From: Herbidospora solisilvae
Lineage (GTDB): Bacteria; Actinomycetota; Actinomycetes; Streptosporangiales; Streptosporangiaceae
Assembly: GCF_009901565.1 (NCBI RefSeq)
Contig: NZ_WXEW01000001.1
Span: 806,001-870,000 of the forward strand
Direction: 5' to 3'
Length of the DNA stretch: 64,000 bases
This document shows positions 23,490 through 31,272 of this stretch, piece by piece. Numbering within the stretch: position 1 is the stretch's first letter; each line of letters starts with the position of its first letter. The notes beneath the pieces were generated by a model. That model worked only from the letters and a program-made list of their open reading frames with translations, ran no database searches and was not told the DNA's origin. The position numbers and the translations under genes are program-made.

Positions 23490-24788
23490 ATGACGCCCGT
23501 ACGCTTCCCGCGCGACTTCGTCTGGGGGGCGGCCACCTCCGCCTTCCAGGTGGAGGGTGCCACCAAGGAGGACGGCCGGGGGGTGTCGGTCTGGGACACC
23601 TTCGCCGCCACCCCCGGAAACGTCCGGGACGGTGACACCGGCGACCCGGGCGCCGACCAGTACCACCGCTTCGAGCAGGACATCGAGCTGATGCGCGAGC
23701 TGGGCCTGGAGAGCTACCGCTTCTCCGTCGCCTGGCCGCGCGTCCAGCCGACGGGCGCCGGCCGCCCCAACCTCAAGGGCCTGGACTACTACAAGCGCCT
23801 GGTCGACGGCCTGGTCGGCGCCGGCATCCGCCCGATGGTCACGCTGTTCCACTGGGACCTCCCCCAGGCCCTCCAGGACGAGGGCGGCTGGGAGAACCGC
23901 GAGACGGCCTACCGCTTCGCCGAGTACGCCGAGATCATGTACGACGCCCTGCACGTCCGCGACTGGCTCACGATCAACGAGCCGAAGACCGTCGTCGACT
24001 GCGGCTACCGCACCGGCATCCACGCCCCCGGCGTGCGCGACGACGACCGCGCCCTGGTCGCCTGCCACCACCTGCTGCTGGCCCACGGCCTGGCCAGCCG
24101 CGTCCTGCACGACCGCCACCCCGGCCGCCGCATCGGCCCGGCGCTGAACCTCCACCCGACCTACCCGGCCGACGACTCGCCCGAGGCGAAGGAGGCCGCG
24201 CGCCGCCAGGACGCCCGCGAGAACCGCCTCTACCTGGAGCCCGTCTTCAACGGGACCTACCCGGAGGAGGCCATGACCCGGCATGACATGATCATGGACG
24301 GGGACATGGAGATCATCAGTGAGAAGGTGGACGTGCTCGGCGTGCAGTACTACACGCCGCTCTTCATCGACGCCGAACAGCGGCGCGTCGTCCGCCACCC
24401 GGTCAGGGTGGCCGGCTGGCTGGAGGACTACCCCGACGGCCTGCACGACGTCCTGCTGCGCGTCACCCGCGACCACCCCGGCGTGCCGATCGTCATCACC
24501 GAGAACGGCCTGGCGACCGACGACGCCGTCTCCCCCGACGGCGGCGTGCACGACGAGGACCGGATCGATTATCTGCGCGGCCACATCGGCGCGATGCACC
24601 GCGCCGTCAAGGCGGGCGCGAAGGTCGAGGGATATCACGTGTGGTCGCTGCTCGACAATTTCGAATGGGCCGAGGGATACAGCCAGCGATTCGGCATCGT
24701 GCACGTCGACTACGAGACGCAGAAACGAATTCCGAAAGACAGCGCCCTTTGGTACCGGGACCTTATCGAGACCGGCGAACTACGGTGA
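23490..24788 (+). CDS. GH1 family beta-glucosidase
   Basis: 432 residues starting MTPVRFPRDFVWGAATSAFQ, the standard GH1 N-terminus, with GAGGAGAACC before the ATG. Acid/base Glu is in TINEPKTV and the nucleophile Glu in IVITENGLA. Family activity is hydrolysis of beta-glucosides such as cellobiose. A second in-frame ATG at 23403, with GGAGG upstream, would add MVGITRRGVFVLMSLSAAGACA, which reads like a secretion signal, so an exported form cannot be excluded. It closes the NRPS operon. Two roles fit: releasing glucose from cellobiose, and so changing CebR-type regulation as BglC does in Streptomyces, or removing a protective glucose added by the UGT. Confidence 0.93.
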   Translation: MTPVRFPRDFVWGAATSAFQVEGATKEDGRGVSVWDTFAATPGNVRDGDTGDPGADQYHRFEQDIELMRELGLESYRFSVAWPRVQPTGAGRPNLKGLDYYKRLVDGLVGAGIRPMVTLFHWDLPQALQDEGGWENRETAYRFAEYAEIMYDALHVRDWLTINEPKTVVDCGYRTGIHAPGVRDDDRALVACHHLLLAHGLASRVLHDRHPGRRIGPALNLHPTYPADDSPEAKEAARRQDARENRLYLEPVFNGTYPEEAMTRHDMIMDGDMEIISEKVDVLGVQYYTPLFIDAEQRRVVRHPVRVAGWLEDYPDGLHDVLLRVTRDHPGVPIVITENGLATDDAVSPDGGVHDEDRIDYLRGHIGAMHRAVKAGAKVEGYHVWSLLDNFEWAEGYSQRFGIVHVDYETQKRIPKDSALWYRDLIETGELR

Positions 24789-24803
24789 CCTGCCGCTTTT
24801 TCG

Positions 24804-24833
24804 TTGACTCATCTGCTCAATTCCCACTAGGTT
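24804..24833 (+). promoter_or_regulatory. Putative promoter of the epimerase/kinase genes
   Basis: TTGACT (24804-24809) and TAGGTT (24828-24833) with an 18-bp spacer form a good housekeeping-type promoter in the 144-bp gap after the glucosidase gene. The CebR-type palindrome begins 2 bp after the -10 box and would cover the transcription start. Confidence 0.65.
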
Positions 24834-24834
24834 G

Positions 24835-24848
24835 TGGGAGCGCTCCCA
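24835..24848. promoter_or_regulatory. Perfect CebR-type operator palindrome (second copy)
   Basis: TGGGAGCGCTCCCA, identical in all 14 bases to the copy at 13428, placed over the expected transcription start of the epimerase gene. Two identical copies 11 kb apart at promoters bracketing the NRPS-glucosidase operon strongly suggest one shared repressor. Confidence 0.85.
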
Positions 24849-24932
24849 CTCGGGTGGCCAGGAGGCTGCCGAGCTGGGCCGATCGCGTGGCGCATACCCT
24901 TGACCTTGTCTCTCGGAGAAAGGACACCCCCC

Positions 24933-25811
24933 GTGCCCCAGTACACCCTCCTCGGCGGCGGCTACCGCGCGGAGCTGACCGAACTCGGCGGCGCCGTGTC
25001 AGCCCTCACGCACGGAGGACGTGACCTGATCCCGAGCCGTCCCGTCGACGGGCCGATCGAGTTCTACAACGGCACCCTGCTCGCCCCGTGGCCCAACCGG
25101 GTCGTCGGCGCGCGTTACGTCTTCGCCGACGAGTGCTTCGAGCTGCCTGTCAACGAGCCCGACCGGGGCCACGCCCTGCACGGCTTCGTCTCCGACGCCC
25201 ACTGGTCGTGCGTGGAGTTCACGGCGATCGAAGACCACCGCTCGTCGGCGGTCATGACCTACACGCTGGAGCCCCACCAGGGCTACCCCCACCGGCTCGC
25301 CCTGACCACGACGTACGTGCTCGACGAGTCGGGCCTGACGACCACGCTGAAGGCCGAGAACATCGGCGAGGCCCCCGCCCCCTACGGCTGCGGTCCCCAT
25401 CCGTGGCTGCTGGCCGGCCCCGACGTCACCGAATACACGTTGTCCCTCCCCGCGGGGAAGGTGTTCCTGACCGACGAGCTGCTCGCCCCCACGGAGCTGG
25501 TCGCGGTCGACGGCACCGACTACGACTTCCGCGAGCCCCACGTGCTGGGCCAGGTCGCGATCGACCACGCCTACACCGCCCTGACCGAGGGCCGCGTCGT
25601 GGTGAGCGGCCCCGGCGGCGGCGTGGCCGTGACGTGGGACCACGAGTCCCTGCCGTGGGTCCAGGTCTGCAACGGCGTGGGCCTGGGCTACAAGGGCGTC
25701 GCGGTGGAGCCGATGACCTGCCCGCCCGACGCCTACAACAGCGGCACCGACCTGATCGTCCTCAAGCCCGGCGACACGCACGAGGCGAGCTGGACGATCT
25801 CGGCGGCCTGA
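24933..25811 (+). CDS. Aldose 1-epimerase family protein
   Basis: 292 residues from a GTG start with AAAGGA upstream. A galactose-mutarotase-like beta-sandwich: LLAPWPNRV, GHALHGFV and YGCGPHPWLL supply the two catalytic histidines and VEPMTCPPDAYNSG the catalytic glutamate, arranged as in bacterial aldose 1-epimerases of the YphB/GalM-like groups. It interconverts anomers of free hexoses, and would act on the glucose released by the preceding GH1 enzyme. Its own promoter carries the CebR-type operator, and a kinase-like gene follows after 3 bp, so the pair looks like a sugar-processing unit under the same control as the biosynthetic operon. Confidence 0.9.
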   Translation: MPQYTLLGGGYRAELTELGGAVSALTHGGRDLIPSRPVDGPIEFYNGTLLAPWPNRVVGARYVFADECFELPVNEPDRGHALHGFVSDAHWSCVEFTAIEDHRSSAVMTYTLEPHQGYPHRLALTTTYVLDESGLTTTLKAENIGEAPAPYGCGPHPWLLAGPDVTEYTLSLPAGKVFLTDELLAPTELVAVDGTDYDFREPHVLGQVAIDHAYTALTEGRVVVSGPGGGVAVTWDHESLPWVQVCNGVGLGYKGVAVEPMTCPPDAYNSGTDLIVLKPGDTHEASWTISAA

Positions 25812-25814
25812 CCC

Positions 25815-26795
25815 ATGGACAGCAAAACGAAGCGGTCGCTGACGACCGCCGAGCTCGACGCGCTCGTCATCGGCGCGCTGGGAGCGGGCGTCGTGACGGC
25901 CGAGGAACTGCCCGACGGCTTCGCCAACGCCGTCTGGCGCCTCGGCCTCGACGACGAGTCGCAGGTCGTCCTGAAGGTCGGCCCGCCGCCCGACCTGCCG
26001 CTGCTGACCTACGAGCGCGACCTGCTGCGCACCGAGGCGATGGTCTACCACCTGGCCCAGGGCACCGGCCTGCCCATGGCCACGCTGCTCCACGCGGGTT
26101 TCGACGACCCCGAGATCGGCGGCGACTGGCTGATCCTGTCGGCGCTCACGGGCACGCCGTGGAACCGCGCGGCGCCCGACCAGGCGCGCGACGCCGCCCT
26201 CCGCCGCGAGATGGGCGTCCACCTGGCCACCCTCCACCGCATCCCGGGCTCCGGCACGTTCGGCTACCCCTATGCGGGCCTGACCGGCGAGACGTGGCGT
26301 GAGGCGTTCCTGAAGATGGTCGGTGCGATCCTCGACGACGCGGTGAAGTGGGAGACGCGCCTGCCGGCCACGATCCTCGACCTGGTCGGCGCCTTCCACC
26401 GCAACGCGGCCGCCCTCGACGACGTGCGCACCCCCGCGCTGGTCCACTTCGACGTCTGGCCGGGCAACGTGTTCCTCAACCCCGACGGCACGGTCGAGGC
26501 GCTGATCGACCACGAGCGCGCCTTCTGGGGCGACCCGCTGGCCGACTTCGTGACCCCGACCATCTTCTCCGACCTGACGGGCGACGACCCGATGCTGGCG
26601 GGCTACCAGGAGGGCGGCGGGCGGGCGGGCTTCACCCCGACGTCGCGGGTGCGGTTCGCGATGTACCAGGCCTACCTCTACCTGATCCTGCTGGTGGAGG
26701 ACGGCCCCCGGCAGTACCCGGAGGCCGACTACGCCCGGCTGCGCAACGGGGCGACCGACGGGCTGGTGCGGGCGCTGGGCGTCCTCACGCGTTAG
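25815..26795 (+). CDS. APH/choline-kinase-like phosphotransferase
   Basis: 326 residues. Protein-kinase-like small-molecule phosphotransferase: VVLKVG supplies the ATP-binding Lys, LVHFDVWPGNVF is the catalytic HxDxxxxN loop, and LIDHERAFWGDP is the metal-binding loop. Families with this layout include aminoglycoside phosphotransferases, homoserine and fructosamine kinases. It starts 3 bp after the epimerase stop and ends at a strong terminator hairpin. A sugar kinase for glucosidase products or a resistance kinase that phosphorylates the peptide product are both possible; the sequence does not decide between them. Confidence 0.83.
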   Translation: MDSKTKRSLTTAELDALVIGALGAGVVTAEELPDGFANAVWRLGLDDESQVVLKVGPPPDLPLLTYERDLLRTEAMVYHLAQGTGLPMATLLHAGFDDPEIGGDWLILSALTGTPWNRAAPDQARDAALRREMGVHLATLHRIPGSGTFGYPYAGLTGETWREAFLKMVGAILDDAVKWETRLPATILDLVGAFHRNAAALDDVRTPALVHFDVWPGNVFLNPDGTVEALIDHERAFWGDPLADFVTPTIFSDLTGDDPMLAGYQEGGGRAGFTPTSRVRFAMYQAYLYLILLVEDGPRQYPEADYARLRNGATDGLVRALGVLTR

Positions 26796-26802
26796 GCGAT
26801 CC

Positions 26803-26848
26803 ACGGCGAACGGCGGGGCGATTCAGGAATGGCCCCGCCGTTCGCCGT
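26803..26848 (+). terminator. Strong hairpin terminator after the kinase gene
   Basis: A perfect 17-bp stem (26803-26819 with 26832-26848) closes a 12-nt loop directly after the kinase stop. The following bases are only mildly T-rich (TCCGCGTTTCTC), as is common for actinomycete terminators. Confidence 0.8.
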
Positions 26849-26947
26849 TCCGCGTTTCTCCGCCGGGTGAATCCTCTTGACCACGGGTTTCCGCGATCGG
26901 GAGAATCGAACGGTCGGCGATGTCCAACGCCTTTTCTGGAGCGGCGA

Positions 26948-27250
26948 ATGGGACAGATCGGTCTTGCGGCGGCAATCGCCTCATTACGTGCGGAGCTTCT
27001 GGCCGCGATGACCGAAGGCGATGATTCGCCATTCCGTTTCCCCATCGGGCAGACCCAGATCGAGTTCCACGTCGGCGTCACCAAATCCGGAGAAACCGGG
27101 GGAAAGGTGAAATTCTGGGTCGTCGAACTCGACGGCAAGGGGACCTACGCCGCCGAGGAGATCCAGAAGATCACCATCACCCTGGAACCGCCGGTCGACG
27201 TGAACGGCGACCCGGTGAAGGTGACCCAGGGCTACGACGTCAAGCCCTGA
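26948..27250 (+). CDS. Trypco2 (trypsin-co-occurring domain) small protein
   Basis: 100 residues with TGGAG before the ATG. An N-terminal helix (GLAAAIASLRAELLAAMTEG) is followed by the beta-rich pattern FPIGQTQIEFHVGVTK and KVKFWVVELDGKG, recognisable as the trypsin-co-occurring domain 2 family. Such proteins are encoded beside or fused to trypsin-like/STAND NTPase proteins in proposed biological-conflict systems of multicellular bacteria. Here the next gene, 7 bp downstream, encodes exactly such a protein, so the two probably act together. Biochemical function is not established. Confidence 0.82.
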   Translation: MGQIGLAAAIASLRAELLAAMTEGDDSPFRFPIGQTQIEFHVGVTKSGETGGKVKFWVVELDGKGTYAAEEIQKITITLEPPVDVNGDPVKVTQGYDVKP

Positions 27251-27257
27251 CGCCCCG

Positions 27258-29918
27258 ATGAACCGGGTGACGGTCGACCGCGCGGTGGAGGTGCTCCACG
27301 ACCGCGGTCCTCAGGTCAGGCCGCGCTGGCAGGTCGGCTCGGGGTTCCTGCTCGCCCCCGGCCTGGTCCTCACCGCCGCGCACAACGTGTCGCGGGCCGG
27401 CGGGTTGTCGATCCGTTTCCAGGACCGCCGCGAACGGCCCGCGCGCCTGCTGCGGTCGGCGGCTCCCCGGCTCGACCTGGCGCTGCTCCAGGTCGACGGC
27501 TCCGCCGAGCCCGGCGATCCGGGCCGTCCCCCGTTCGCGGCGCTCGACCGGACCAGCGCCGACCTGGTCGGCGACTGCTGGGCGGTGGGCTTCCCCCGGT
27601 TCAAGGTCACCGGCGGAGTGCGGGAGACCGCCCACGTGCACGGGGAGATCCCGCCGGGCGCGAACCGCATCGGCGGGCTGGTGCAGTTCCGGGTGCGCGA
27701 CAGCCCGCGCCCGATTCCGGGCGGCAACCTGGCGGAGTCGGAATGGGCGGGCATGTCCGGCGCGGTGGTCTTCGCCCGGCACCCCCGCCTGGGCGACCAC
27801 GTGATCGGCGTGGTGGCCGAACACCACCTGGCCGAGGGCGAGTCCTCGCTCACCGTGGTGCCGATCACGGCCGTCGCCGAACTGGGCGCCGAGGAGGCCG
27901 AGGCCTGGAGCGGCGTCCTGGGCCTGGGCGACCCCCGTGAGCTGGCCGTGCTGCCCGTGCCGCCCGCGCCGGCCCGCACCGTCACCCGCCCGGCCGGACA
28001 TGTGGCCCTGCTCCGGCGGCTGGCCGACTTCACCGACCGCTCCGACGCGCTCTCCGCGATCATGGAGATCGCCCGGGCCCAGGGCGAGGCCGATCCCAGT
28101 CAGATCGTCGTGCTCTACGGGATGGGCGGCGTCGGCAAGACCACGCTCGCCAACCAGGCCGCCCACCTGGCCGCGCCGTTCTACGGCCACGCCCGCGTCC
28201 ATCTCGATCTGGGCCCGGCCGAGGACGACGCGTACCTGCAGTTCTTCCGCAAGATCGGGTTGTCCGACGAGGAGGTGCCCAAGAGCGGGCGCGGGCTCGC
28301 CTACCAGGCCGCGCTCCGGCGGGGCCGCTGCCTGCTGGTGCTGGACAACGCGGTCAGCGCCGAGCAGGTGGAGTCGCTGCTGCCCTACGGCGACGGCTGC
28401 CTGACCCTCGTCACCAGCAGGTCGGTGCTCGCCGGCGTCGACGGCGCACGCCGGATCATGGTCGCGCCCATGAGCGACGCCGACAGCCTGGTGCTGCTGG
28501 AGCGCATCGTCGGAGCCGACCGGCTGGAGGCCGACCCCGAGGCGGCCCGCGCCGTCGCCCGCCAGCTGGCGGGGTTGCCGCTGGCCACCCGCATCGTGGG
28601 CACCCGGATGGTGCTGCCCCGGCATGCGCGGCTGCCTCTGGGGCAGTTGGCCGATCAACTGAAACTCGGCCTGCGAAGCTCCGGAGCCAGATTGAACGAG
28701 TTCGAAGACGGCCAGCGCGGCGTCGGATCGAGCCTGGCCGTCAGCTACGCGGGCCTGCCGCCTGACACGGCCCGCGCGTTCCGCCTGCTCGCCGTCCTGC
28801 CGCTGGCCGACTACGGCCCCGACGCCGCGGGGGCCGCGCTGGGCGTGAGCGCCGCCGAGGCGGACGGGCACCTGGGCACGCTGGTCGACGCGCAGCTCAT
28901 GATGGTCCGCGACCGGTTCGTCTTCCACGACCTGGTCCGCGCCTTCGCCCGCGAGATGGCCGAACTGGACGACCCCCCGGAGGCCGCCGCCGAGGCCTTC
29001 GCCCGGTGTGCCCGCTGGTACGCCGACACCGCCGTCGCCCTGCGCGCCGACTGGCCGGAGGACCAGGCCGACCCGGCGGCGATGGCCTGGTTGTCGGCCG
29101 AACGGGTCAACGCGCTGGCCGTGCTCCGGCAGGCCCACCACGACGGGCTCTGGCGTGACACCCACCGGCTCGCCTGGGCGCTGCGCGACATGCTCAAGTA
29201 TCGCGGCCTCCTGGCGGACGCCGACGACGCGCTGGCCCTGGCCGTCGACGCCGCCCGCGAGGACGGCGACGCCCAGGCCGAGGTGCACCTGCTCGTCCAC
29301 CTGGCGCTGGTGCGCCGCGAACGCGGCCGTTTCGACGGCGTCGCCGACCTGTACGACCGGGCCCTGGCCGGCGCCGCCGCGCGCGGCGACGAGGAGGCCG
29401 AGCTCTGGACGCTGGTCCACTACGGCGACTACCTCTGCGACCGCGACCAACAAGAGGACGCCCTCGTCCAGTACGCCCGCGCCCGCGCGATCCACCAGGC
29501 CAACGGCGACGCCCACGCCGAGATCTGGGTGATCGCCCACATCGCCGACGCCTACCGGGGGATGGGCCGCCACACCGAGGCCATCGAGGTCTCCATGGCG
29601 GGCCTGGAGCTCAGCGTCGCCCTCGGCGACCAGAACCAGGTCGCCTGGACCCTGCTCCACCTGGGCCTGGCCTACGGCGGGGCCGGTCAGTTCGCGCAGG
29701 GCACCTCGGCGCTCACCCGGGCCCTGGACCACCAGCGCCTGATCGGCAACACGGCGGGCCAGGTGACCCTGCTCCACCACCTCGCCCGCCTCCACCTGTC
29801 GGCGGGCGACCTGGCGTCGGCCCGCACGGCCGCCGGGGAGGGCCTCACGCTGGCCCAGGGGATCGGCAACCCCGATCTCCTGAACAGCCTGCGCGCGACC
29901 CTGGCCGACATCGGCTGA
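27258..29918 (+). CDS. Trypsin-like protease / NB-ARC NTPase / TPR protein (STAND)
   Basis: 886 residues. Residues 1-220 are a trypsin-like domain with a full triad: H42 (LTAAHN), D73 (LDLALLQ) and S167 (GMSGAV). Residues about 280-560 are an NB-ARC NTPase: Walker A GMGGVGKTT (288-296), Walker B CLLVLDNA and the GLPLA motif, plus a winged-helix part with FVFHDLVRAFA. Residues about 590-886 are tetratricopeptide-like repeats for target recognition. By family this is a signal-transduction NTPase of the plant R-protein/APAF type, whose protease would be switched on when the repeats sense a signal. Together with the preceding Trypco2 protein it resembles a two-gene anti-phage or programmed-response system. 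No phage gene is nearby. Confidence 0.87.
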   Translation: MNRVTVDRAVEVLHDRGPQVRPRWQVGSGFLLAPGLVLTAAHNVSRAGGLSIRFQDRRERPARLLRSAAPRLDLALLQVDGSAEPGDPGRPPFAALDRTSADLVGDCWAVGFPRFKVTGGVRETAHVHGEIPPGANRIGGLVQFRVRDSPRPIPGGNLAESEWAGMSGAVVFARHPRLGDHVIGVVAEHHLAEGESSLTVVPITAVAELGAEEAEAWSGVLGLGDPRELAVLPVPPAPARTVTRPAGHVALLRRLADFTDRSDALSAIMEIARAQGEADPSQIVVLYGMGGVGKTTLANQAAHLAAPFYGHARVHLDLGPAEDDAYLQFFRKIGLSDEEVPKSGRGLAYQAALRRGRCLLVLDNAVSAEQVESLLPYGDGCLTLVTSRSVLAGVDGARRIMVAPMSDADSLVLLERIVGADRLEADPEAARAVARQLAGLPLATRIVGTRMVLPRHARLPLGQLADQLKLGLRSSGARLNEFEDGQRGVGSSLAVSYAGLPPDTARAFRLLAVLPLADYGPDAAGAALGVSAAEADGHLGTLVDAQLMMVRDRFVFHDLVRAFAREMAELDDPPEAAAEAFARCARWYADTAVALRADWPEDQADPAAMAWLSAERVNALAVLRQAHHDGLWRDTHRLAWALRDMLKYRGLLADADDALALAVDAAREDGDAQAEVHLLVHLALVRRERGRFDGVADLYDRALAGAAARGDEEAELWTLVHYGDYLCDRDQQEDALVQYARARAIHQANGDAHAEIWVIAHIADAYRGMGRHTEAIEVSMAGLELSVALGDQNQVAWTLLHLGLAYGGAGQFAQGTSALTRALDHQRLIGNTAGQVTLLHHLARLHLSAGDLASARTAAGEGLTLAQGIGNPDLLNSLRATLADIG

Positions 29919-29928
29919 GAACCGGCGC

Positions 29929-30642
29929 TCACACCACCTTCGCGAGCATGACCGGCTCCGTCGTCGGCTGCTCGGAGCCGCCCGCCGGTTCGACCGTCAC
30001 CCCGAGGTGGTCGGTCCCGGGCGGCAGGTCCACCGTCGCCGTCCGGACGCCGCCGCCGTCGACCAGCCCCGCCGAGCGGATCCGCTCCCCGCCGATGGTC
30101 CAGAGCTGGTAGGTCCTGGACGGATCGAGCGCCGGCAGGTCGGAGGTGAACATCACCTTCCCGCGGCTCTCGGAGGCCACCACCGTCGCCGATCCCCCGC
30201 CCGTCATGGCGACCCTGCGGACCACGGCGTCGGGCGCGGCGAGCAGGCTCTGCGTCTCCTCGATCGAGGCGTCGCGCGAGCGGATCTCGTTGACCGCGAC
30301 GACGCCGACCGACACCGCCGCGGCGGCCGAGACGGCGGCCAGGGCCAGCGCCCACCGGCCGGGGCGGCGGCGCAGCGGCACGACGGCCACGGGAGGCTCC
30401 TCATCGATCGGGGGCGGTTCCTGGCGGACCTCCGCGATCTGGGCCATCACCCGCGACTTCAGCGCCCGGGGCGGCGCCTCGGCCACCGCGACGCCCAGGC
30501 GGGCGGCCGTCTCCTGGAGGCCGCGGACCTCGATCGTGCAGGCCTCGCACCTCGACAGGTGGCCCTCGAACTCGCCCAGTTCCCGGAGCGGCAGGGCGTT
30601 CAGGGCGTAGGCCCCGGACAGGGTGTGGATCTCGTCGTTCAC
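29929..30642 (-). CDS. RskA-like zinc-binding anti-sigma factor
   Basis: 237 residues, GTG start overlapping the sigma-gene stop by 4 bp. N-terminal zinc-binding anti-sigma motif H28-x3-C32-x2-C35, one transmembrane helix (WALALAAVSAAAAVSVGVVAV, about 97-117) and an extracytoplasmic anti-sigma-K (RskA) domain with YQLWTIGGERIRSAGLV. It should hold the adjacent ECF sigma factor at the membrane and release it after regulated proteolysis; a redox-linked release is known for RskA. Convergent with the STAND gene, whose stop is 10 bp away. Confidence 0.92.
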   Translation of the reverse strand: MNDEIHTLSGAYALNALPLRELGEFEGHLSRCEACTIEVRGLQETAARLGVAVAEAPPRALKSRVMAQIAEVRQEPPPIDEEPPVAVVPLRRRPGRWALALAAVSAAAAVSVGVVAVNEIRSRDASIEETQSLLAAPDAVVRRVAMTGGGSATVVASESRGKVMFTSDLPALDPSRTYQLWTIGGERIRSAGLVDGGGVRTATVDLPPGTDHLGVTVEPAGGSEQPTTEPVMLAKVV

Positions 30643-31229
30643 CGCTCCACCCCCATGCAGTCGCGCAGCCGGACCAGACCGTCGCGCATCCGCGTCTTGA
30701 CCGTCCCCAAGGGGACTTTCAACAGGCCGGCCACCTCGGGATAGCTGTACCCCCCGTAGTAGGCCATCGTGACGGCCTGGCGCTGCAACTCGGTCAGGCC
30801 GTCGAGGCAGCGGCGGACCCGTTCGCCCTCCAGCCGCGTGGTCACGGTCTCGGCCACGTGGTCGTAGGCGACCTCGCCGCCCATCCGGGCCACCCGGTCC
30901 TCGCGGTCGGAGGAGGCCTGCGCGGAGCGCACCCGGTCGACGGCACGCCGGTGGGCCACGGTCATCACCCAGGCCATGGCGCCGCCGCGGGCCGGGTCGA
31001 AGCGGGCGGCGGTCCGCCACACCTCGACCATGACCTCCTGGGCGACCTCCTCGGCCTGGGCCCGGTCGCGCACGACCCGGCGGATCAGCCCGAACACCGA
31101 GGCGATCAGCCGGTCGTACAGGCGCTCGAACGCCGTCTCGTCGCCGCGGGCGACCAGGACCAGCAGCTCGTCGAGCTCGGGACTGCGGCCCGTGACGGAT
31201 ATGGGCACGACATCGTTCACGAACCCCAT
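30639..31229 (-). CDS. sigK: ECF sigma factor, SigK-like
   Basis: 196 residues. Region 2 is ARFLY-type (AFERLYDRLIASVFGLIRRVV and FDPARGGAMAWVMTVAHRRAVDRVR), region 4 is LTELQRQAVTMAYYGGYSYPEVAGLLKVPLGTVKTRMRDGL. The ATG at 31229 gives the usual length; an upstream in-frame start at 31469 would read into the divergent FAD gene and is unlikely. Coupled to a downstream RskA-like anti-sigma factor, as in the sigK-rskA pairs of actinobacteria. The divergent FAD monooxygenase starts 43 bp away and may be a target. The symbol is by similarity of the pair, not proven orthology. Confidence 0.88.
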   Translation of the reverse strand: MGFVNDVVPISVTGRSPELDELLVLVARGDETAFERLYDRLIASVFGLIRRVVRDRAQAEEVAQEVMVEVWRTAARFDPARGGAMAWVMTVAHRRAVDRVRSAQASSDREDRVARMGGEVAYDHVAETVTTRLEGERVRRCLDGLTELQRQAVTMAYYGGYSYPEVAGLLKVPLGTVKTRMRDGLVRLRDCMGVER

Positions 31230-31272
31230 TCGCCGCCGCCTGCCCCGTGGATTGCCCGGGTAGGACGGGAAT

